Part shown: positions 54,177-63,177 of the stretch, one piece after another
How positions within the stretch are numbered: position 1 is the stretch's first letter
Layout of the letters: each line of letters begins with the position of its first letter
NCBI RefSeq assembly: GCF_031846585.1
Contig: NZ_JAVRHK010000013.1
Span: 1 to 64,000 of the forward strand
Direction of reading: 5' to 3'
From: Autumnicola musiva
Lineage (GTDB): Bacteria; Bacteroidota; Bacteroidia; Flavobacteriales; Flavobacteriaceae
DNA length: 64,000 bases
Notes under the pieces: generated by a model
Databases searched by the model: none
Told to the model about the DNA's origin: nothing
What the model saw: only the letters and a program-made list of their open reading frames with translations
Position numbers and translations under genes: made by a program

Positions 54177-54809
54177 TTAAAGATCATAAACCAAAATGTG
54201 ATTTCGTTGGAGGAGAATTTTGCCCTCCAATTCCAGCTTCTTCAGAAGCCTTGAAATGACCACGCGTGATGTATTTAAATCATAGGCCACCTGCTGATGA
54301 GTAACCTGAAGTTTTTCAGCTTGATTAATCTTCGCTTTATCCTGAAGATAACGCAACAAACGTTCATCCATATTCATGAAAGCCAGTGTATCTATCGTCT
54401 CAAGCATTTCAGTAAGTCTTGAGTGGTAACTTTCAAAAACAAAATTCCTCCAGCTTTTGTATTTAACTGTCCAATCTTCAATTTTGGCAATAGGGACCAT
54501 AATAAAAGATGTATCTCTTTCAACTACCGCCCTCACTTCACTTTTAGTCTCTCCAAGACAACAAGATAAGGTGAGCGCACAAGTATCGCCTCGTTCCAGG
54601 AAATACAAAAGCAATTCATTGCCTTCTTTATCTTCACGTAGAATTTTAATAGCTCCTTGCAATAACAAAGGCATGGCCTTGATATAATCATTAATATCTA
54701 TAATAATGTCACCTTCCTTTACCGATTTTAGAATACCGATCTTTTCAATTTCGGCTATTAGTTCTTCTTCAAAAATAAAACCATAAGCCTCTTTCAATTC
54801 TTGTGACAT
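54177..54809 (-). CDS. Crp/Fnr family transcriptional regulator
   Basis: Regulator of 210 residues with a cNMP-binding-type sensor (about 25-125, GDIIIDINDYIKAMPLLLQG and LLLYFLERGDTCALTLSCC) and a Crp HTH (about 148-205, VTHQQVAYDLNTSRVVISRL). The sensor contains a CxxxxCC cluster (TCALTLSCCLGE) that could react with persulfides or redox signals, as in some sulfide-responsive relatives. Its likely targets are the two CAGTAAC-N4-GTTACA sites downstream, ahead of the sulfur genes. It is intact although its neighbour TauE is broken. Confidence 0.9.
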   Translation of the reverse strand: MSQELKEAYGFIFEEELIAEIEKIGILKSVKEGDIIIDINDYIKAMPLLLQGAIKILREDKEGNELLLYFLERGDTCALTLSCCLGETKSEVRAVVERDTSFIMVPIAKIEDWTVKYKSWRNFVFESYHSRLTEMLETIDTLAFMNMDERLLRYLQDKAKINQAEKLQVTHQQVAYDLNTSRVVISRLLKKLELEGKILLQRNHILVYDL

Positions 54810-54902
54810 AATTTGCTTTAAAATTTGAAGTTACATGATATAATCGGTTTCCCGAAACTACAAAAAAACCAGTATTATCTTTGCTATTAGCCACCGGCTT
54901 TT

Positions 54903-55578
54903 ACTTTATGTTATACTTTATATTTTTTATCCTTAGTTGTAACTACGTCCAATCTTTAATTTCTAATAACCAACTCACCTTACAATCCACGGATATTTTC
55001 ATTCCATTTTGCATTTCACTTTTGATCATAGAAACAGTATATTCTTTAGGCATAGTGTGTTTAGCATCTTTATAACGCATGGCTACGAACTTTTGAAAAT
55101 TACCGCTTAGATCAGAATAGAAAACACCTGAACCAGTTGTTCCATTATAAACCATTGTTGCCTGGGCAGAATTATTATTTATTGGATTCCAACTTATATA
55201 AGGACTCAAAGCGGCAAATGGAAACCAAACAATTTCAGCCAATTATGGCTGTAATGTTGCCTGATTTACTTTTTCATTATTTCCTGCGTTTACAACGGGA
55301 ATAAAAGAAAACATTTTGATTGTCATTTCCCCCTTTCCGTTTCAAAATTTATCTCTCCCGGTCACATTAATTAATGGATTCATTTTTAATTTAACAGACC
55401 AGTTAAAAGCAGGTGGGTCAGTAGTGAAATATTGTTTGGCAATTGCCTGACTCCACTCTTTCTGTTGGGGTTTCATCAACATTTGTGCGTCTTGTTCCAG
55501 ATAAACAGTTTTTATTTCTTCTTTTCCAACCATTCCGCTATTTCTTAGCCATTTCCGAACTACACCTGGTAAATCCAT
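54903..55578 (-). pseudogene. DUF6544 family protein gene, broken
   Basis: Two minus-strand pieces form one DUF6544-like protein. An N-terminal part (LPGVVRKWLRNSGMVG, PPAFNWSVKLKMNPLINVTG) is followed by stops at 55330 and 55247. The C-terminal part reads EIVWFPFAALSPYISW, then SGVFYSDLSGNFQKFVAMRY and KVSWLLEIKDW. A Trp codon has become TAG near 54940, with readable tail LQLRIKNIKYNIK to a stop at 54903. The true N-terminus is missing at the junction with the SLC13 remnant. Function of this family is unknown. Confidence 0.75.
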
Positions 55579-56085
55579 TATTAGTTTGTGCGGGAGTGGT
55601 GATGTTGACCGGTTGTGTTCCCATTACCAAAAGCTATAGCAATATTAGCTGGACAAGTGTGGTAATGATTGCCGCTATGATTCCAATGGGTGCTGCACTG
55701 GAAAAAATCGGCCTGGCACAAATTACCGCGGGGGCACTTGTAGAGAGTCTGGGGGCAAATACATCCAACAGCTCTGCTGGCCGGGTTCTTTTTAGTGACT
55801 TCTTTATTTAGCCAGACGATCAGCAATTCTGCCACTGCCATTTTGATGGCACCAATTGCACTTATTGCCTCTACCACTTTAGATGTTTCACCGGCACTAT
55901 TTTTAATAACTGTTGCCATCAGCGCTTCTACTATCTGTCTTACCCCTGTGGCCACACCTACCAATGCCATGATAATGTCTGCAGGCAACTATAAATTTGT
56001 GGATTACTTTAAAGTAGGAGTTCCCCTGCTTTTAATAATGTTTGCCACCACCATTCTACTGGTTCCGGTAATCTGGCCATATTAA
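55572..56085 (+). pseudogene. SLC13-type anion permease, C-terminal remnant
   Basis: Only the last third of a DASS/SLC13 permease remains. LLVCAGVVMLTGCVPITKSY and MIAAMIPMGAALEKIGLAQI are read first. A frameshift near 55795 leads to SQTISNSATAILMAPIALIA and STICLTPVATPTNAMIMSAG, including the SNSATA and TPTN motifs of the second half. The protein ends normally at VPVIWPY (56085). Everything before about 55572 has been lost at a head-to-head junction with the DUF6544 remnant. Relatives take up sulfate, citrate or dicarboxylates. Confidence 0.82.
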
Positions 56086-56096
56086 AATAAACTATT

Positions 56097-57555
56097 ATGG
56101 AAAATGTTCTCAACCAACCAAAAGCCAGAAATCTTAAAAAGTATGGTTTAAGGATAACGTGATACAGTGGAATCTCAGCGGAGAAGAACTTCAGAAAATC
56201 ACTATCAAAAAAGAAATGGGCAGAGAAACAGAGAATGGCCTCTTGCTGTAAATACAGGGAGGTTTACCGGAAGATCTCATCAGGTTTCTCGTTCAGGACG
56301 ATTACACAAGCAAAGTCTGGTGGGGAAAATAAACAAACCCATTTCCCCCGAAAATTTTGATTTGTTGTATGACAGAGTGGCCGCTTATCTTTCAGGCAAT
56401 GAAATTTACGTGCATGACGGATATGTTTGTGCGTATCCCGAATACCGGCTGGACGTAAGAACCACTACCGAATATCCCTAGTCCAACTTCTTTGTAAAGA
56501 ACATGTTTTTGAGGTTGAATAAAGAACAACTGGAAAATTTTGAAGAAGACTGGCTGGTTTTATGTGCTCTTAAATACTTTGAAGAAAATCCTGAAAAATA
56601 CGGTTTTCGCCAGGGCAACTTCAGCATTCTTAACTTCACCACAAAATTGTCCTTGTGGCAGGCTCTGCATATACGGGAGAAATGAAAAAGGATATTTTTT
56701 CAGCATTGAACCTTATTCTTCCTCTCGAAAAAGATGTACTTCCTATGCACTGCTCTGCCAATGTTGGAAAAGACGGTGACACGGCTATTTTCTTTGGGCT
56801 TTCCGGTACGGGAAAACCACACTTTCCGCAGATCGCGAAAGAAAGCTGATAGGGGATGATGAACATGGCTGGACCCCGAATGATGTGATATTTAATTTTG
56901 AAGGTGGTTGTTATGCCAAGGTCATTGGTATGACTGAAGAAAACGAACCGGACATTTACCGCGCCATTAAACCGGGAGCACTTCTTGAAAATATAATTTT
57001 TAATGAAGGAACCGGAGAAGTTGACTATTTTGACAGCAGTATTACCCAACACACGATAGTAAGTTATCCAATAGATCATATTAAAAATATCCAGGAAAAT
57101 TCTTATGCTGAAAATCCGAAAAATATTTTCTTTCTTACCTGCGATGCTTTTGGAGTACTCCCGCCAGTCTCAAAACTCACTCCAGGCCAGGTCGCTTATC
57201 ATTTTATTTCAGGCTACACCGCCAAAGTAGTCCGAACTGAAGCGGGAATTACTGAAACAGGCTGGAGCGGCGGCCCTTATGATGTAGGCTCGAGAATTAA
57301 GCTGAGATATACCCGCAGCATGATTTCAGAAATACTGAGAGGTAGTTTACAGGAAGTCGATTATGAAACACATCCAATATTCGGTTTAAAAGTGCCTAAA
57401 TATTGTCATGGGGTACCTTCTGAAATGTTAAACCCGATCAACACATGGCTTCAGAAAGAAGCATATATTCAAAAGGCCATTCAACTGGCTCATTTCTTCC
57501 ATCTTAATTTTGAAAAATTCGCAGCTAAAGCTACTCAAGAGATTGTAGCAGGGCT
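56097..57555 (+). pseudogene. pckA: ATP-dependent phosphoenolpyruvate carboxykinase, broken
   Basis: Recognisable PckA from MENVLNQPKARNLKKYGLR at 56097 to KFAAKATQEIVAG near 57555. It shifts frame at least four times: after GLR, within the GRFTGRS region, after TEYP (TAG) and around SILNFT. A further shift lies inside the nucleotide loop, where FFGLSGTGK is followed by an altered frame. GDDEHGWTPND, YAENPKNIFFLTCDAFGVLP and GWSGGPYDVGSRIKLRYTR are intact blocks. The last few residues are replaced by the end of the convergent DUF2490 remnant. Loss of this copy would block this route from oxaloacetate to PEP unless another copy exists. Confidence 0.92.
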
Positions 57556-58109
57556 AAACCCATATCCAATTCCCAGGTGTAAACGGTTTTGGTTGAAATA
57601 CGGCTTTTCCAGCATGATAAAAACTTCATCAAAGGCTGTCCCATAAAGTTTTCTGTAAACAGGATATTGCAAATGTAACCTATACCTTGTGCGGTGACCA
57701 AAGCTATGTTCAGAATTTTGACTGGTCCAGATGGTTTCCAGGCGGTAACGGTGAGAGAGACCAAGTTTCCCATAGGCATTCTTCAGCACCAGCTCCTCAA
57801 AAAGCCTGTTTTGATCTTTTCCAGAAGCTCCTGAGCCATCAAAGGATTCTGAATGAAAATAATCATAGCCTAAAGTAGCTTGTACCATGGATTAAACCTA
57901 TAACTTAAACCTGTTCGAGCCAGCACAAATTGAAAATCTTCATAAACACGATAATGTTGAAGAATAGTGATAGTAGGAATACTCCAGTTTTTAGAAATTT
58001 TGTGCTGGCCAGAAATAAGCATCCACGAACCCACCATATTTTCCGGATTTTGAGCTGAAATAATTAGAAAACATATAAGGGCGAGAGGGGTGAAAATCTT
58101 TCTTTCCAT
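57535..58109 (-). pseudogene. DUF2490 outer-membrane family protein gene, frameshifted
   Basis: The minus-strand gene starts at 58109 with a signal peptide (MERKIFTPLALICFLIISAQ) and reads RTGLSYRFNPW. It then shifts frame near 57885 into TLGYDYFHSESFDG, RLFEELVLKNAYGKLGLSHR and RLHLGIGYGFSP. This is the DUF2490 pattern of a small outer-membrane beta-barrel. The last residues are lost where it meets the end of pckA at about 57550. One frameshift and a missing tail make it non-functional. Confidence 0.78.
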
Positions 58110-58242
58110 GGCTAAAGATCTTATACTAAAGATACTTCATTTAACGCATCTTTCCTGGGGTTTGCAAGAAATAATGATGTATATAATACTAATTTAAAGG
58201 CGCTACAATCAGGAGGAAAATTTTGTGCTAATAATACCCAGA

Positions 58243-59838
58243 TTAGCTTTCAAACATATCTTTTATCTCTGAAAATATTTCATCAAAACATTTCCTCACA
58301 TCATCTTGCAGTACCTCTTCCCGTGTAAACAAGGTTCTTTTTATCTCTCTAAGCTTAAAATCAAGAACCTTTTCCTCCCCATCCGCATATACCACAAACT
58401 CCCCCGGCTTTAGAGTAAAAAACCGGCTTGCCCTGATCTTTGCCACCTCCCGCTCTCCTGTGGTCACGCGGGTATCAAAATCAAGGCTATGACTTCTGTT
58501 TACACTGGTAGTAGGTTGCTTCACCAGTTCAAAAAATCGTTCATAATATCTTGCCGTATCCGGGTCATTAGCCTTTCCGAAAAACTGGTAGGATAAATTG
58601 CTTAAAATAGCCTTACTGGCCTTTTCCCCGTACATGAGGTCGTTCTGGATTTTATCCTGCATCACGTAAAGCGTAGCAATATCGTAACTGCGAAGGGTAG
58701 CCGGGACCCGGTGCATATTGAGCAGCCGAATGGTCGGGGCCTCTTCCATCAGCACAAAAGAAGATTCCCGGTTTCGGGTACTCATTTGCTTAATAATGGT
58801 ATGCATGATGGTGGCGATAATCGGCGAATAAGCGGAATCATACTTAGGATTATTGACCATGGAGATGACGGCAGGATTTTCCGGGTTATTAATATCCAGG
58901 GGCACTTCATTCCCGGAGAGCACATAAAAGATCTTTTCGGTGGTGATTTTCTTCAGGGCATTGGCCAGGGTACTTTTTACCCCTGCGGTTTGCCGTTCAG
59001 AATCCTTACCCTGGATAAAAGCACTGGCCATTGCTTTGGAGGTCTGGTTCCCGGAGAGGAAGGCAATCAGGCTATCGGTATCCAGCAGCTGGTAGATAGC
59101 AATAAGGTGCGGCAGCGTACAATACTCCTGGTAATCCGTACGCAGGCGCCAGATAATTCCCCCGATCAGGCCTTCCACGGCATCATTAAAAAATTTGGAA
59201 GCACCGAAGCTGCCGCTTTCTTTCTGTTCCAAAAGGTTTTCCAGCAGCACCCGGGAAACTTCATTGACGCTTTCCTCGTTGGGGAGGTAACGCGGGGCAA
59301 TCGGATTGACCCGGTGCACGATCTTATCGAAGGAAATAATATAGAAGGGAACCTCACTATCTTTAAATAGCGGATAAGCCATTTCGGTAAGCTCAAAATC
59401 TTTATAATCATGGATGACCCCGGAGAAGTTATACCTGCGGAAATGTTGCAGAAAAGGATAAACCACGCTTTCCGTTTTTCCGCTCCCGGCAGCCCCGATG
59501 ATGGATACACCGCGACGAACATTTGCAATCGAAAATTTCCCTTTAGCAGTCTTAAAGTTTACCCGGTATTTTTCCTCCACGTTTTCATCCAAAGCCTCTT
59601 TACCGAAAAACACGTAAAGGGCGGTGTTGATCAGCAATAACGGGCAGCCATAGCAAAGGATGAGTCGCAAGCTCTCTCCTTCCGGGTACCGGAAGCTTAA
59701 CAGCCCTAACAACAACCCCAGCAGCACCAGGTTGAGCCAGAAACCATATTTTGAATATTTAAACAGGGCCAGGAAACCTCCCCCGGCAAAACACCAAAGG
59801 GACAGGACCACCAAGGGATGAAACAGATTTATTAACAT
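58243..59838 (-). CDS. mobC: MobC/TraG-type conjugative coupling ATPase
   Basis: Type IV coupling protein of 531 residues that links the relaxase-DNA complex to the transfer channel. Two N-terminal membrane spans (about 5-25 and 36-75) precede the Walker A GAAGSGKT (115-122). FVLMEEAPTIRLLNMH is the Walker B region and LYVMQDKIQNDLMYG follows. The C-terminal part FFTLKPGEFVVYADGEEKVL is typical of the Bacteroidota MobC/BfmC group. It follows mobB by 15 bases. It is the leftmost clear gene of the mobile element. Confidence 0.9.
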   Translation of the reverse strand: MLINLFHPLVVLSLWCFAGGGFLALFKYSKYGFWLNLVLLGLLLGLLSFRYPEGESLRLILCYGCPLLLINTALYVFFGKEALDENVEEKYRVNFKTAKGKFSIANVRRGVSIIGAAGSGKTESVVYPFLQHFRRYNFSGVIHDYKDFELTEMAYPLFKDSEVPFYIISFDKIVHRVNPIAPRYLPNEESVNEVSRVLLENLLEQKESGSFGASKFFNDAVEGLIGGIIWRLRTDYQEYCTLPHLIAIYQLLDTDSLIAFLSGNQTSKAMASAFIQGKDSERQTAGVKSTLANALKKITTEKIFYVLSGNEVPLDINNPENPAVISMVNNPKYDSAYSPIIATIMHTIIKQMSTRNRESSFVLMEEAPTIRLLNMHRVPATLRSYDIATLYVMQDKIQNDLMYGEKASKAILSNLSYQFFGKANDPDTARYYERFFELVKQPTTSVNRSHSLDFDTRVTTGEREVAKIRASRFFTLKPGEFVVYADGEEKVLDFKLREIKRTLFTREEVLQDDVRKCFDEIFSEIKDMFES

Positions 59839-59853
59839 GACGATTTAACTTTT

Positions 59854-60882
59854 TTATATACCGATTGAACCTGATTTTAAAGCAATCTCCACTCCCCGTT
59901 TTAGGCTTTTAAAAGTTTTTAAAGCCAGTTGTACCTTATTGGTGGGAATGGAAGGTAAATTTGGCAGGCCTGCGGCCCTGAGCATCCGGAAAGCAATTCG
60001 CTTTTCAGGAGTGGGTAATTTGGCCAACTGCTGCAGGTAATTCTTTGGCTGCTGAAGAAACATCTTCCGGGCCTGGTAGGATTCCACGAAATTTCTCCGG
60101 TAACCAAATTTCTGATCGAAAACTTTTTCCGCCTGTTTAAAGAAATGATCCCGGTCAAAGCCTCTCTGAACCATCTTTCCATTCATCACTACCTGCGAAG
60201 CTTTGTATTTACTACCCGGGGAGAGGCTATACCTGTTGGAGGCATCTTTGCGGCTGATGATAATATGGATATGCGCCTGGTTGCCTTCTTTGGGCATGCC
60301 CTGGGTAATCCGCTGCCCGTTTAGCTGGTGCGGGGCTTCTCTTTCCAGCTTATCCATTTGCTGCTGCAGGGATTTGAGGTTCCCCGACTGCTCCCCCTGC
60401 CGGATACGCCTCATTTCGTTTTTAAGTTTCAGGATACGGGTGGCATAAGGCTGGTTTTCTTTGATCTTCCAATCCGTTCCTTTGTAAGTGCGCTGCGTTT
60501 CCAGCTTGGCAAAATATTTCAGGTCATTTACATTGACCGGCCTTCCGTCAATGTCCCGGTTAAAGGACTGGGCGTAAGCTTTCATGACCTCCCGGGTATA
60601 TGCTTTCAGCTGTTCATTGGACTGCACATTTTTCAGTTCGTAGGCACTTGGATTTAAGGTGACAGAATAGAATTTCGGTTCTGAACTTTTAAGTTTAGCG
60701 GTATTGCCGTCAATTTCCTGAATGACCGTTTCAGGATCCACCCGGTCTTCTTCCTGGTTAAAAAAGAACTCCTGATTTTCCAGGGATTTCCCTTCATTTT
60801 CCTTTTCCAGGTAACTGACAAAACCGGCACTGCTTTTAGGAAAAGCGCCACCTGTTTTTTGTGGAGAGATAGTGATGTACAT
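59854..60882 (-). CDS. mobB: MobB-type relaxase (DUF5712/BtgB-like)
   Basis: Mobilization relaxase of 342 residues. The metal-binding histidines are His204 and His206 in QAHIHIIISRKD, matching motif III of strand-transfer relaxases. The N-terminal MYITISPQKTGGAFPKSSAG and FVSYLEKEN are characteristic of the Bacteroidota MobB/BtgB family. A candidate catalytic Tyr is in the FYSVTLNPSAYE region (about 72-81). It is co-transcribed with mobA upstream (11-base gap) and mobC downstream. It should nick at an oriT upstream of mobA. Confidence 0.9.
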   Translation of the reverse strand: MYITISPQKTGGAFPKSSAGFVSYLEKENEGKSLENQEFFFNQEEDRVDPETVIQEIDGNTAKLKSSEPKFYSVTLNPSAYELKNVQSNEQLKAYTREVMKAYAQSFNRDIDGRPVNVNDLKYFAKLETQRTYKGTDWKIKENQPYATRILKLKNEMRRIRQGEQSGNLKSLQQQMDKLEREAPHQLNGQRITQGMPKEGNQAHIHIIISRKDASNRYSLSPGSKYKASQVVMNGKMVQRGFDRDHFFKQAEKVFDQKFGYRRNFVESYQARKMFLQQPKNYLQQLAKLPTPEKRIAFRMLRAAGLPNLPSIPTNKVQLALKTFKSLKRGVEIALKSGSIGI

Positions 60883-60893
60883 GAGCTAAGTAT

Positions 60894-61283
60894 TTAATTA
60901 TTTGATTTCTTTTCACGAAACTGCACCGGTTCCTCTTTTTCCTGAAACTTCTTTTCTTTGAATTTGGGTTCGGATGGGCTATGCTCCTCTTCGAATAAAG
61001 ACTGCAACATCAGGGTGGTGGGCTTAGTCTGGTTTTTTTCGATACTTCGGACGATGGCGATCAGGGCGTCAATACGTTTTTTAACCAAGCGTTCCAGGGT
61101 CTGCATATGCGGCCCCATATGCTCTTTAGGAGAAAGCTGATTGGTCTCAAAAAATTCCAGCATCAGCAGCAGGGTCATCGATTGGGAGCACCCCAAATGC
61201 CTGGCATATTTCCTGAATTTCCGACCTACCGAAGCTTTAAGCTTAAAGGTTTCAAAAGGCTCTTTTTGGTGTGAGGTATCCAT
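60894..61283 (-). CDS. mobA: MobA/BtgA-type mobilization accessory protein
   Basis: Small DNA-binding mobilization protein of 129 residues. FETFKLKASVGRKFRKYARH and LGCSQSMTLLLMLEFFETNQ look like the ribbon-helix-helix or BfmA/BtgA domain that binds oriT. The C-terminal 40 residues are charged and low in complexity (KEKKFQEKEEPVQF). It is the first gene of the mob operon and directly follows the hairpin region proposed as oriT. Confidence 0.85.
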   Translation of the reverse strand: MDTSHQKEPFETFKLKASVGRKFRKYARHLGCSQSMTLLLMLEFFETNQLSPKEHMGPHMQTLERLVKKRIDALIAIVRSIEKNQTKPTTLMLQSLFEEEHSPSEPKFKEKKFQEKEEPVQFREKKSNN

Positions 61284-61380
61284 TTTTTAGTAAAAATTCG
61301 AACGGAAAATACGGGCTGCCGGCACTTTTTAGTAAAAAACCAGCTCCCCTCTTCTCAACCAGGCATTTGTGTAAGAAACC

Positions 61381-61444
61381 AACTAATTGATAACCAATTA
61401 ATTAGTTTAATACAAAGGACCTGTAACATCGCGTAGCGTGTTAC
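61381..61444. other. Candidate oriT: two hairpins upstream of mobA
   Basis: Upstream of mobA an AT-rich inverted repeat (AACTAATT to AATTAGTT, 61381-61407) is followed by a strong stem, GTAACA-t-CGC-GTA-GCG-TGTTAC (61423-61444). That stem has nine pairs, one bulged T and a three-base loop. Paired hairpins upstream of the relaxase operon are the usual layout of an origin of transfer. The nick site is not identified. The rest of 61284-61672 holds no gene that I can see. Confidence 0.5.
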
Positions 61445-61672
61445 CCTCTTGCTTGTCCTTTTTTCCCGGCGGGCCGGATCAAAAATGCCACGATTTCCCT
61501 TATCGGCAAACCGCTACTGTTTTAGGAATATATTCCCGTTCCTATGTTAAACTTCTATGTAATGGCGCCTTTTGAAAGTCATAAAAAAATGCGCCTTCTT
61601 GTGAAGATCGGAGTTAAAAAAAGTCAGTTCAATATTATTAAATTTTAATACATCATAAAGATAAAATAGAAA

Positions 61673-61698
61673 AAACCGCTACTTAGAAGCAGCGGTTT
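61673..61698 (-). terminator. Intrinsic terminator after radC
   Basis: On the minus strand AAACCGCTGCTT and AAGTAGCGGTTT form a 12-position stem with one mismatch and a two-base loop, followed by TTT. It lies 5 bases past the radC stop and separates it from the mob region. Confidence 0.8.
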
Positions 61699-61703
61699 GG
61701 GTG

Positions 61704-62153
61704 TTATAAAATCCCTTCATCGGCAAAACTATAGTAACGGCCATCGGGAGTAATAATAAGATGGTCCAGCAGTTTGATATCCAAAAACTCCCCCGCACTT
61801 TTAATTTTACGGGTCAGGCTTTTATCATTTTCACTAGGTCTTAAAGTTCCGGAGGGATGGTTGTGCGCAATGATTATCGCCGTAGCTAATGACTTTAAGG
61901 CCACCGCAAATACAATACGCACATCCACTAAAGTTCCCGTAATCCCTCCTGTGGAGACTTCAAATATACCTTTTACCCTATTGGCATTATTTAAGAGCAT
62001 GACTTTAAAACATTCATGCAGGGCGATATGGTCTTTATTCCACTGGTTAAAAAGCAGTTCTTTAGCGCAAAGGGAGGAGCTGATCTTAGGAGCTTCTTTT
62101 ACTTTAAAACTATCCCTGTATTTTATCGATATTTCATTAACTTTAGATTTCAT
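61704..62153 (-). CDS. radC: RadC-like JAB/MPN domain protein
   Basis: RadC-family protein of 149 residues, only the C-terminal JAB domain. The metal motif HxHx7SxxD is complete: His97, His99, Ser107 and Asp110 in HNHPSGTLRPSEND. ITPDGRYYSFADEGIL is the standard C-terminus. Short RadC proteins of this type are frequent cargo of Bacteroidota conjugative elements and their biochemical role is unclear. It lies between two terminator hairpins, so it is probably its own unit. Confidence 0.92.
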   Translation of the reverse strand: MKSKVNEISIKYRDSFKVKEAPKISSSLCAKELLFNQWNKDHIALHECFKVMLLNNANRVKGIFEVSTGGITGTLVDVRIVFAVALKSLATAIIIAHNHPSGTLRPSENDKSLTRKIKSAGEFLDIKLLDHLIITPDGRYYSFADEGIL

Positions 62154-62182
62154 TTTTATTCTATTAAAGGGTTAATAATGAA

Positions 62183-62220
62183 AAGAGGGCGGGATTAGAA
62201 TGGGTTCGAACCGCCCTCTT
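62183..62220 (-). terminator. Hairpin between ssb and radC
   Basis: AAGAGGGCGG and CCGCCCTCTT form a perfect 10-base stem with an 18-base loop, 16 bases past the ssb stop. The following T run is short, so termination may be partial. Confidence 0.6.
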
Positions 62221-62235
62221 ATTTAAAGCTGAATT

Positions 62236-62586
62236 TTAGGCGTCATTAGCAGTATTTCCGCCAAGCAGGAGGATTTCACCGGCAATAATTTCAGTTACAT
62301 ATTTTTTGCTGCCGTCCCCGGCTTCATAAGAGCGGGAAGTAAGTTTTCCTTCAATGGCAATTTCTTTGCCTTTGCTCACATATTTCTCCACAATTTCAGC
62401 GGTTTTCCCCCAGGCCACAATATTATGCCACTGGGTATCCTGTACTTTTTCACCACCTGAAGTGCGATAGAAGTCATTAGTGGCGATAGAAAATCCGGCT
62501 ACTTTTTTGCCGCTTCCAAGGTTTTTGATTTCAGGAGTGTTTCCAACATTCCCGATCAGCTGTACTTTGTTACGTAGATTACTCAT
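62236..62586 (-). CDS. ssb: Single-stranded DNA-binding protein
   Basis: Element-encoded SSB of 116 residues from the Met at 62586. The OB fold begins at once (SNLRNKVQLIGNVGNTPEIK) and includes GFSIATNDFYRTSGGEKVQD, TQWHNIVAWGKTAEIVEKYV and GKEIAIEGKLTSRSYEAGDG. An upstream ATG at 62784 would add 66 lysine-rich residues with no domain and is probably not used. The usual long acidic tail is nearly absent. It protects the transferred strand in recipient cells. Confidence 0.92.
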   Translation of the reverse strand: MSNLRNKVQLIGNVGNTPEIKNLGSGKKVAGFSIATNDFYRTSGGEKVQDTQWHNIVAWGKTAEIVEKYVSKGKEIAIEGKLTSRSYEAGDGSKKYVTEIIAGEILLLGGNTANDA

Positions 62587-63177
62587 AATTGAAAAATTTA
62601 AATTAAACATTGATTTACTTTTTGTATCCTGAGCGTTTTCCTTTTTTTGTTTTTTTGGCTGCGCTTCCTTTTTGATGTTTTTGTACGATTTCATAAGATT
62701 CATTTTAGATTTACTTCCCGTAGTGCCGTCGCTGTTACCTTTTTGTTGCTGATACATTTTACAGGATTTAGAATTAGGGAGCACTTATAAAAAGGAGGTA
62801 CGACTGGCTTATGCAGTGCGGCTAACTTCTAAATCCTGGTATCTTTGCAAACAAAAAAAGGGAAGTACAGTGACTGGGCCGGAAGTAAGGCTAAAGAACC
62901 CTGTGAAGTATAAAAACACAGGAAGCGCAGCCAAATGCAACTATGGAATACCAAGCAGGCTCAATCTCATTCCGGTTTTGTATTGAAGTGAAGTGCTCCG
63001 ACTCCATCGATAGCAAACCGGAAGCACGAAACGTAAAGACAAAACGGGAAGTTCCTATATATTGTTAAGCCGAAGCGCTTTCCCCGAAATAAGCTTTTTC
63101 TGCGAAGTGGAGGGAATGTGCTGAGCGGATTTTTGACCAATCTCACCTCTACCGCATCCATAGTACCCGGATCAATA
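62587..63177. other. Gap between ssb and traN inside the mobile element
   Basis: No supported gene. The plus strand carries TATCTTTGC (62840-62848), which matches the Bacteroidota -7 box but has no clear -33 partner. A 77-codon minus-strand frame (62967-63200) overlaps the traN end and has no recognised family. Confidence 0.4.

Noticed and set aside
58711..59370. 219-codon plus-strand open frame
   Set aside because: It is a shadow of mobC, whose Walker motifs fix the coding strand.
62587..62784. 66-residue N-terminal extension of SSB
   Set aside because: Lysine-rich and without a domain; the OB fold starts directly at the Met at 62586.
62840..62848. TATCTTTGC as a promoter for an antisense or small RNA in the mobile element
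   Set aside because: The -7 match is good, but no TTTG is found at the -33 distance and no RNA structure was convincing.
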